From: Selenomonas sp.
Lineage (GTDB): Bacteria > Bacillota_C > Negativicutes > Selenomonadales > Selenomonadaceae
Assembly (NCBI RefSeq): GCF_024693525.1
Contig: NZ_JAILKR010000069.1
Coordinates: 1-20,194 of the forward strand
Direction of reading: 5' to 3'
Length of the DNA stretch: 20,194 nt
A program made the translations under genes and the position numbers. Below, piece by piece: positions 15,100 through 20,194 of this stretch (the stretch's first letter is position 1; each line of letters opens with the position of its first letter). The notes under the pieces are model-generated. The model made no database searches, was not told the DNA's origin, and saw only the letters and a program-made list of their open reading frames with translations.

Positions 15100-15894
15100 A
15101 TGGCAAGTGAACAGAAAGAAAAATTAATCCGTTTCTACAAGGGCACGGAAGGCGAAGAAACGGTTATTAAGCTCGTCGATTTAGCGGAAGCCGTCCAGCG
15201 CAATCAGAAATTCCGTATGAGTGAATTTCTCGATCCGTTTGGGCAGGAGATTGCCGAGACGGTGGCCGCCAACTACGGTAGCCTGCGGGTTGACTTCGCT
15301 GGCGGTTATCAGGGGGCGGAACGGAATCGGGCAATGTTTATCCATGAGGATTTCATGGGGACGCCGGCCGGTTTTGATATCGATTGTATTGAGGCCCGCT
15401 GGAATGGGCAGTTTGCCCGCCTCTCGCACCGCGATGTGCTCGGAGCACTCATGGGATTAGGGATCGAACGCGACCGCATCGGTGACCTTTTGGTGACCAA
15501 CGACAGCGTCAAGATTCTTTGCGATCAGAAGATGGCAGAATACCTGCTGGCTAATCTTTCGAAAATCGGTGCTGTCGGGGTGAACTGTGAGCGGACAGAA
15601 CTATCCTCTATTGCGCCGAAGGAAGAGCGTTGCAAGGAAATCCGTGCAACCGTGGCGTCTTTGCGTGTTGATTCGATTGCTGCCTCGGGGTTCGGCTCGT
15701 CCCGCAGCCGGGCAGCGGCTGACATTGCCGCAGACAAGCTAAAACTCAATTGGCAGCCAGTCAAGAGTGCCTCGCAAACGGTAAAAGAAGGAGATATCCT
15801 TTCCATGCGCGGGCGCGGGCGTCTCGAAGTGGCAGAAGTTCGTGGAACTACGAAAAAAGGCCGCACCGTTGTGGTTTTGAAACGTTACCTTTAA
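15100..15894 (+). CDS. YlmH-like RNA-binding protein with S4 domain
   Basis: The 264-residue product matches the YlmH family of the division-associated ylm cluster. It has an N-terminal half with F-L-D-P (43-46) and H-R-D-V-L-G-A-L-M-G-L-G-I-E-R-D-R-I-G-D (110-129). A C-terminal S4 RNA-binding domain (about 188-248) has S-G-F-G-S-S-R-S-R-A-A (196-206) and V-K-E-G-D-I-L-S-M-R-G-R-G-R. YlmH has been linked to rescue of stalled ribosomes. Here that is family knowledge, not something the window shows. It starts 15 bases after sepF. Confidence 0.92.
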   Translation: MASEQKEKLIRFYKGTEGEETVIKLVDLAEAVQRNQKFRMSEFLDPFGQEIAETVAANYGSLRVDFAGGYQGAERNRAMFIHEDFMGTPAGFDIDCIEARWNGQFARLSHRDVLGALMGLGIERDRIGDLLVTNDSVKILCDQKMAEYLLANLSKIGAVGVNCERTELSSIAPKEERCKEIRATVASLRVDSIAASGFGSSRSRAAADIAADKLKLNWQPVKSASQTVKEGDILSMRGRGRLEVAEVRGTTKKGRTVVVLKRYL

Positions 15895-15916
15895 TTTCGT
15901 ATATTAATTATCAGAT

Positions 15917-15921
15917 GGGAG
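15917..15921 (+). promoter_or_regulatory. Ribosome binding site for the TTG start of divIVA
   Basis: GGGAG lies nine bases before the TTG at 15931. The residues that follow, L-T-P-M-D-I-H-N-K-D-F, match the conserved DivIVA N-terminus from its second residue, so TTG rather than the ATG at 15943 is the start. Confidence 0.7.
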
Positions 15922-15930
15922 TTAATCGTA

Positions 15931-16527
15931 TTGCTTACACCAATGGACATTCACAACAAAGATTTCAAGCGCAGTTTTCGCGGCTACAACGAGGATGAGA
16001 TTGATGATTTCCTCGACCAGGTAGTCAATGACTATGAAAAGCTGTTTCGGGAAAATGACCGCCTCAAGGAGGAACTTGAGCGGGCACACAAGGACAACGA
16101 GCAGTATAAGCAGCTGGAGAAGAATCTCAAGGATACCCTTTTGGTTGCCCAGAAAACAGCCGAGGAAGTGACCTCCAGCTCCCGCAAAAACGCCGAGGAG
16201 ATGCGCGAGAACACGGCCAAAGAGTGTCAAAACATGCGCCATGAGACGGAGATGGCTGTTAAGAAGCAGATGGAAGATGCCACGGCCAAAGTTCGCAGTA
16301 TCGTGGCAGAATACGACCGTTTGGTTCGCGAGAAAAATCAGTTCCTGCGCAAGGTTAAAGTGACCATGGAGTCCGAGCTGGCTGTCATCAATGAGACGCT
16401 GGGGCAGCTTCCTAATCCCGAGGCCGAGGAACAGGCGGCTAAGGAGAAGCAGGAAGAAATGGTGAAGGTCCAGGAAAATAAGGCTGCTGAAAAAGACGAA
16501 AAGCAGGCTGTAGAAATGAAAGAGTAA
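15931..16527 (+). CDS. divIVA: DivIVA domain-containing cell division/polarity protein
   Basis: DivIVA proteins bind negatively curved membrane at septa and poles and recruit division or polarity partners. The 198-residue product starts L-T-P-M-D-I-H-N-K-D-F-K-R-S-F-R-G-Y-N-E-D-E-I-D-D-F-L after the initiator, which is the membrane-binding domain. A long charged coiled coil then runs from about 30 to 150 (K-E-E-L-E-R-A-H-K-D-N-E-Q-Y, R-K-N-A-E-E-M-R-E-N). The last 40 residues form a Glu/Lys/Gln-rich tail. Start codon TTG. It completes the sepF-ylmH-divIVA cluster and lies 7 bases before lspA. Confidence 0.95.
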   Translation: MLTPMDIHNKDFKRSFRGYNEDEIDDFLDQVVNDYEKLFRENDRLKEELERAHKDNEQYKQLEKNLKDTLLVAQKTAEEVTSSSRKNAEEMRENTAKECQNMRHETEMAVKKQMEDATAKVRSIVAEYDRLVREKNQFLRKVKVTMESELAVINETLGQLPNPEAEEQAAKEKQEEMVKVQENKAAEKDEKQAVEMKE

Positions 16528-16534
16528 GAAGGTT

Positions 16535-16978
16535 ATGGCATTTTGTTTGTTTGTTGTCCTGCTGGTGCTGGACCAGGCAGTCAAAAGCTATGTCAGTGCA
16601 ACCATGGTATTGGGGGAGAGTATTCCGGTGATTCCGGGGATTTTCCATTTCACGTATATCCTGAATCCCGGAGCGGCTTTCGGAATGCTTGAAAATCAGC
16701 GATGGTTTTTTATCCTCGCGGGGATAGCAATCATCGCCGCGTTCCTGTACTATTATCCGCGGCTCCGCCGACAGGTAGCCTGGTTCCATTATGGCTGCGT
16801 GGCACTGCTAGCCGGTGCAGTAGGCAATCTCATAGACCGCATTCAGAATGGCCTGGTGGTGGATTATCTGGATTTTCGCATCTGGCCGGTCTTTAATATC
16901 GCGGATATTGCAATTGTGCTGGGAGTTTCCAGTATGATTTATGCACTGATGTATAAAATGAAAGATATGGATGATTGA
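16535..16978 (+). CDS. lspA: Lipoprotein signal peptidase (signal peptidase II)
   Basis: LspA removes signal peptides from prolipoproteins in the cytoplasmic membrane. The 147-residue protein has four hydrophobic helices, D-Q-A-V-K (13-17) near the N-terminus and N-P-G-A-A-F-G-M-L (44-52). The two catalytic aspartates are in G-N-L-I-D-R (D101) and F-N-I-A-D (D124). It is slightly shorter than usual at the N-terminus, because the start lies almost on the transmembrane segment. The AAGAAGG ribosome binding site (16526-16532) is very close to the ATG. It overlaps the start of the rluD-like gene. Confidence 0.95.
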   Translation: MAFCLFVVLLVLDQAVKSYVSATMVLGESIPVIPGIFHFTYILNPGAAFGMLENQRWFFILAGIAIIAAFLYYYPRLRRQVAWFHYGCVALLAGAVGNLIDRIQNGLVVDYLDFRIWPVFNIADIAIVLGVSSMIYALMYKMKDMDD

Positions 16979-16979
16979 T

Positions 16980-17933
16980 ATGGCAGAACCAATAGTATAT
17001 ACGGTAGAAGCTTCCGGAGTGCGGCTGGATGTATTTCTGACCCAAAAGCAGCCGGAACTTTCCCGTTCCCATGTGCAGAAGCTGGTGGCAGAAGGAAATG
17101 CCCTGGTAAACGCTACGGTGCGCAAGGCAAACTACAAGCTGCGGGAGGGAGAACGGGTGAGCTTGCTGGTGCCAGAGCCAGAAGCGGTGGAGATAAAGGC
17201 AGAAGACCTCCCCTTGGATGTGCTTTATGAGGACGAAGACATCATCGTCGTCAACAAGGCCCGCGGCATGGTGGTCCACCCAGCCTCTGGAGTCAATAGC
17301 GGAACCCTGGTCAATGCGCTGCTTTTCCATTGCCGGGATCTTTCGGGGATCAATGGCGAGATTCGTCCCGGCATTGTCCATCGCCTCGATAAGGATACTT
17401 CGGGAGTAATGGTATGCGCCAAAAACGATAAGGCCCATATTGATTTGGCTGAGCAGATTCGGACGAAATCGGCCCATCGCAGTTATTGGGCCATCGTTCA
17501 TGGCAATATCAAAGAAGAAGCCGGCATCATAAAAGGGGACATCGGCCGTCATCCCACGGACCGCAAAAAGATGGCTATCGTCCGTGAAAATGGCAAGCCG
17601 GCGGTAACCCATTTCAAGGTGTTGGAGCGCTTTGGCGAATACACCTTGGTGGAGTGCAATCTGGAGACGGGCAGAACCCATCAGATTCGCGTTCATATGG
17701 CAAGCATTGGGCACCCACTGGTCAATGACCCGAAGTATGGTCCCAAGAAGCAGTCGCCTTTTGCCATTGCTGGTCAGGCACTTCATTCCCTGACCTTGAC
17801 CCTCCGTCATCCGGAGACCGGAGAGGAAATGACCTTTACGGCGCCGGTACCAGAGGATATGAACCGCATTTTGACGGGACTGCGGGATAAACTTGCCAAA
17901 GACCGCAAAAAAGCCGCGGCCATGAAGCCGTGA
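16980..17933 (+). CDS. RluA/RluD family pseudouridine synthase
   Basis: The 317-residue enzyme isomerises uridines in rRNA or tRNA to pseudouridine. It has an N-terminal S4 domain (about 13-75, G-V-R-L-D-V-F-L onward) and the catalytic domain with motif H-R-L-D-K-D-T-S-G. The catalytic aspartate is D137. C-terminal markers are G-R-T-H-Q-I-R-V-H and H-P-L-V-N-D-P-K-Y-G. An ATG at 16971 would add three residues and overlap lspA by eight bases. The ATG at 16980 gives a typical N-terminus. lspA-rluD-pyrR is a common Firmicute order. RluD specificity (23S helix 69) is likely but cannot be proved from the sequence. Confidence 0.94.
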   Translation: MAEPIVYTVEASGVRLDVFLTQKQPELSRSHVQKLVAEGNALVNATVRKANYKLREGERVSLLVPEPEAVEIKAEDLPLDVLYEDEDIIVVNKARGMVVHPASGVNSGTLVNALLFHCRDLSGINGEIRPGIVHRLDKDTSGVMVCAKNDKAHIDLAEQIRTKSAHRSYWAIVHGNIKEEAGIIKGDIGRHPTDRKKMAIVRENGKPAVTHFKVLERFGEYTLVECNLETGRTHQIRVHMASIGHPLVNDPKYGPKKQSPFAIAGQALHSLTLTLRHPETGEEMTFTAPVPEDMNRILTGLRDKLAKDRKKAAAMKP

Positions 17934-17958
17934 CGCAAAAATGGATTGACGGGAGTGA

Positions 17959-18519
<561 letters not shown>

Positions 18520-18528
18520 TCGATATAA

Positions 18529-18576
18529 GAAAAGACCGGTGGAATCCAGTTCGGAATGGATTTACCGGTCTTTTTT
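18529..18576. terminator. Long hairpin terminator, probably bidirectional, between pyrR and flagellin
   Basis: AAAGACCGGT (18531-18540) pairs with ACCGGTC-TTT (18564-18573), and AATCC (18543-18547) pairs with GGATT further in. On the forward strand it ends in TTTTTT. On the reverse strand the same stem is followed by TTTTCTTAT. It lies between the convergent stops of pyrR (18519) and flagellin (18584), so it can serve both. Confidence 0.9.
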
Positions 18577-18583
18577 CGGCAGA

Positions 18584-19894
18584 TTAACTCTGCAAGAGGC
18601 TCAGGAACCAGCTGGCGTTGTGGTTGTTTTGCGCCAGCATGGCCTGGGCGGCTTGCAGGAGAATGTTTTCTTTGGTGAATTCGGTCATCTCTTTGGCCAT
18701 GTTGGCATCGAGTATGGTGGACATGGCCGCCGTAAGGTTTTCGCTTTCGGTGGTGAGATTACTGATGGTGTATTCAAGGCGCATGCTCATGGCACCGATG
18801 GTGGTCTGTTGGTCAAGGGCCCGTTCTAACGCCCGGTCAATGGCACTTATGGCGGCATTGGCACCCTTTTGGGTAGTCACGTCAATGGCATGGCCGTTTT
18901 TATCGGTGAGGCCTAGGGCATAGGAGCTCATGTCATCGACGGAGCTGCGGATGCCGCGATTGGCGTCGGCACTGCTGGCAATGTAGAAACTGGTATCGCC
19001 TTGGGCATTGCGAGGGGCGATGGATTCTTGGAAATCGTTAAGGGCTGTGGTGGCCGTTTTCTTGACCTGGCCCTTGGTGTCGGTGATGCTGATGGTGATG
19101 CCCGAAACGGCGCCGTCAAGGCCGGTATTGGCAGCGGTAAAGGAAATGGCATTTTGTTCATCGGCAGTGTGGATAGTTTCGCCATGGGCATCCACGCCAA
19201 TGGTGGAATCGGTCTGTAATTTTGACGGGTCAAAAATTGACTGGTCCATGTTGTTGAATTCGGTCAGCATATCCGCAAGGGTAGTGGTGCCGACTTGATA
19301 GCTGCCGGAATAGGTCTTGCCGTCTTTGATATAGGAGAGGTTTACGGTATCGCCTTCCTGGATATTTAGCGATGAGCCGTCCCGGCGTTTTAATTCCGTC
19401 AGCTTGGTGCTGGCAGTGGTGGTTGGGTCAAGGCTCTGGTTGGTGAGCACCTGGGCGGTGGGCTCGGCGGCCGAGGCCATGGAACCATCGAGGAGCAGTT
19501 GGCCGTTATAGGTCACATTGGCGTTGTCGTTAATCTGGTCGCCAAATTGGTCAAAGAGTTTTTGAATGGTGCGCCGGTCCGTATCCGTGCAAGTATCACT
19601 GGCAGCCTCGATGGCTTTTTCCTTGAGGTTGCGCAGGATGTCGATGGTGGAGCTTACGCCGCCCTCCGCGACTTTCAGCATGCTGAGGGAAAACTGGGCA
19701 TTGCGGCTGGAGGCATCAAGACTGCGAATGCGCACGTCCATACGCTGACCGATGGCCCAGCCCGAAGGATCATCGGCGACACTGGCAACGCGTTGGCCAG
19801 TGGCCAGATGATGCATGTGCTTGGACAGTTTGAATTGATGTTTATCCATGATGTTCAAGATATTCGTCGACATGACTGAATTGCTGATCATCAT
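18584..19894 (-). CDS. Flagellin (filament subunit)
   Basis: The 436-residue protein has both conserved flagellin ends. The N-terminal D0/D1 region (about 1-138) contains L-A-T-G-Q-R-V-A-S-V-A-D-D-P-S-G-W-A-I-G-Q-R-M and ends with T-Y-N-G-Q-L-L-L-D-G-S. The C-terminal D1/D0 region (about 340-436) has G-A-M-S-M-R-L-E-Y-T-I-S-N-L-T-T-E-S-E-N-L, M-A-K-E-M-T-E-F-T-K-E-N-I-L-L-Q-A-A-Q-A-M-L-A-Q-N-N and the terminal L-S-L-L-Q-S. The Ser/Thr-rich middle (140-335) is variable and contains two FDxS-type pentapeptides. A GTG at 19903 is in frame, but the AAGGAAGG ribosome binding site (8 bases before ATG 19894) favours M-M-I-S-N-S-V-M-S. Oddities are a cysteine (C102), a histidine-rich K-H-M-H-H in D0, and no neighbouring flagellar genes. 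Confidence 0.93.
   Translation of the reverse strand: MMISNSVMSTNILNIMDKHQFKLSKHMHHLATGQRVASVADDPSGWAIGQRMDVRIRSLDASSRNAQFSLSMLKVAEGGVSSTIDILRNLKEKAIEAASDTCTDTDRRTIQKLFDQFGDQINDNANVTYNGQLLLDGSMASAAEPTAQVLTNQSLDPTTTASTKLTELKRRDGSSLNIQEGDTVNLSYIKDGKTYSGSYQVGTTTLADMLTEFNNMDQSIFDPSKLQTDSTIGVDAHGETIHTADEQNAISFTAANTGLDGAVSGITISITDTKGQVKKTATTALNDFQESIAPRNAQGDTSFYIASSADANRGIRSSVDDMSSYALGLTDKNGHAIDVTTQKGANAAISAIDRALERALDQQTTIGAMSMRLEYTISNLTTESENLTAAMSTILDANMAKEMTEFTKENILLQAAQAMLAQNNHNASWFLSLLQS
19222..19248 (-). repeat. Two tandem copies of the 15-bp palindromic coding repeat in flagellin
   Basis: TTGAC-GG-GTCAA (19222-19233, perfect) and TTGAC-TG-GTCCA (19237-19248, one mismatch) are exactly 15 bp apart and in frame. 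They encode M-D-Q-S-I and F-D-P-S-K (residues 216-225). Over a 26-base stretch the coding strand matches the rarA repeat at 23 positions, although the two genes are unrelated. Confidence 0.85.
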
Positions 19895-19902
19895 AATGGT
19901 CA

Positions 19903-19908
19903 CCTTCC
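19903..19908 (-). promoter_or_regulatory. Flagellin ribosome binding site
   Basis: On the reverse strand GGAAGG (inside AAGGAAGGTG) lies eight bases before ATG 19894. It overlaps the upstream in-frame GTG at 19903, which argues against that GTG being the start. Confidence 0.75.
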
Positions 19909-19933
19909 TTGTGAATGAAAGAAATCCGTATCC

Positions 19934-19976
19934 AATACTATTATACTACTCTTAATACTATTATACGTAAGTATAC
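19934..19976 (-). promoter_or_regulatory. Putative flagellin promoter region with duplicated -10-like boxes
   Basis: On the reverse strand the 13-mer GTATAATAGTATT occurs twice (19966-19954 and 19946-19934), offset by exactly 20 bp. Each contains a perfect TATAAT. No good TTGACA-type -35 lies 17 bases before either. A GCCGATAA-type sigma-28 element, usual for flagellin genes, was not found. An inverted repeat TATAC-GTAA-GTATA (19962-19975) overlaps the upstream copy and could be an operator. Which box is used cannot be decided from sequence. Confidence 0.45.
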
Positions 19977-20194
19977 ATAAATTGCAGTTTGCAGGTTAGT
20001 GCGTTCGTGTTCGAAGCAACTCGCCGGCGGCGGGGGCCCCAGTACCAACGCTTCACCGGTGACAACCCGCTACAAGAAATTTTTGCCTTTTAATTAAGAG
20101 TTGGAAAACAGTTAAACGCGCTTCGCTTGAACGAAACTGCTTTTCCAACGAGAACGCCGGCAAAAATTTCTTGCTTCACGCGGAACGTCAAGGC
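19977..20194. other. Non-coding region upstream of flagellin, GC-rich block then inverted repeats
   Basis: No convincing gene is seen from the flagellin promoter to the window end. A GC-rich stretch (about 20021-20040, with palindromic GCCGGC and GGGGCCCC) is followed by AT/GC-alternating DNA holding a large nested inverted repeat. A short frame of about 29 codons is open on the reverse strand across the hairpin (GTG at 20179 to TAA near 20091). It has no clear ribosome binding site, so I regard it as part of a repeat, not a gene. Confidence 0.5.
20073..20173. repeat. Large nested inverted repeat (possible dispersed palindromic element or structured RNA)
   Basis: The outer arms CAAGAAATTTTTGCC (20073-20087) and GGCAAAAATTTCTTG (20159-20173) are perfectly complementary over 15 bp. 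The inner arms 20100-20113 (GTTGGAAAA-CAGTT) and 20135-20149 (AACTG-C-TTTTCCAAC) pair over 14 bp with one bulged base, enclosing a loop of about 21 bases. The unpaired spacers between the two stems are 12 and 9 bases. No T-run follows on either strand, so it is not a standard terminator. Confidence 0.8.

Noticed and set aside
19499..19879. A 126-codon open frame on the forward strand opposite the flagellin, and other long antisense frames in the window.
   Set aside because: They mirror the codon structure of well-supported genes on the other strand and show no ribosome binding site or recognisable domain.

Overview
The window is a gene-dense, almost entirely forward-strand stretch of housekeeping genes. 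It looks like a chromosome segment of a Bacillota bacterium, most likely a motile member of the Negativicutes (Selenomonas-like). This is inference. It rests on the Firmicute-type division cluster (YggS-like, SepF, YlmH, DivIVA, LspA, RluD, PyrR), a CymR/IscR-type regulator beside a cysteine desulfurase, an Hfq next to MiaA, moderately high GC, and a flagellin. No phage genes, transposase, CRISPR array, rRNA or tRNA was seen.

Layout. (1) 1-722: a probable infC tail, then rpmI and rplT (the translation-factor/ribosomal-protein operon), closed by a strong terminator. (2) 741-2236: a SpoU-type rRNA methyltransferase converging on a thiamine pyrophosphokinase-like gene, with overlapping stop codons. 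(3) 2297-4319: an extended -10 promoter, a UPF0173 metallo-hydrolase, miaA and hfq, then a terminator. (4) 4357-6191: dUTPase and the replication-associated ATPase RarA, translationally close-packed. (5) 6188-7936: a near-consensus promoter overlapping the rarA stop, an IscR-like Rrf2 regulator and a cysteine desulfurase (ATGA overlap), then a terminator. (6) 7974-18576: a promoter followed by twelve co-directional genes with tiny gaps or overlaps and no visible internal terminator: rodZ-like, ygiQ-like, nrdR, a TIGR03960-type radical SAM gene, pgeF-like, yggS-like, sepF, ylmH-like, divIVA, lspA, rluD-like and pyrR. A long, probably bidirectional hairpin closes the run. (7) 18584-19894: a reverse-strand flagellin, preceded by an AT-rich promoter region with a 20-bp-offset duplicated box and by a GC-rich block with a large nested inverted repeat that runs to the window end.

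How the genes work together. Segment 6 joins cell shape (RodZ), septum assembly (SepF, DivIVA), lipoprotein maturation (LspA), metabolite repair (PgeF), PLP homeostasis (YggS), dNTP control (NrdR) and pyrimidine regulation (PyrR). Segments 3-5 cover tRNA modification, RNA-binding regulation, dUTP hygiene, stalled-fork repair and Fe-S/sulfur supply.

I do not see a complete undescribed system. The least ordinary signal is a 15-bp-period palindromic coding repeat (core TTGAC-NN-GTCAA, encoding F-D-x-S-N/K pentapeptides). It sits near the N-terminus of RarA and, independently, in the variable region of the flagellin. The second is the large nested inverted repeat upstream of the flagellin.
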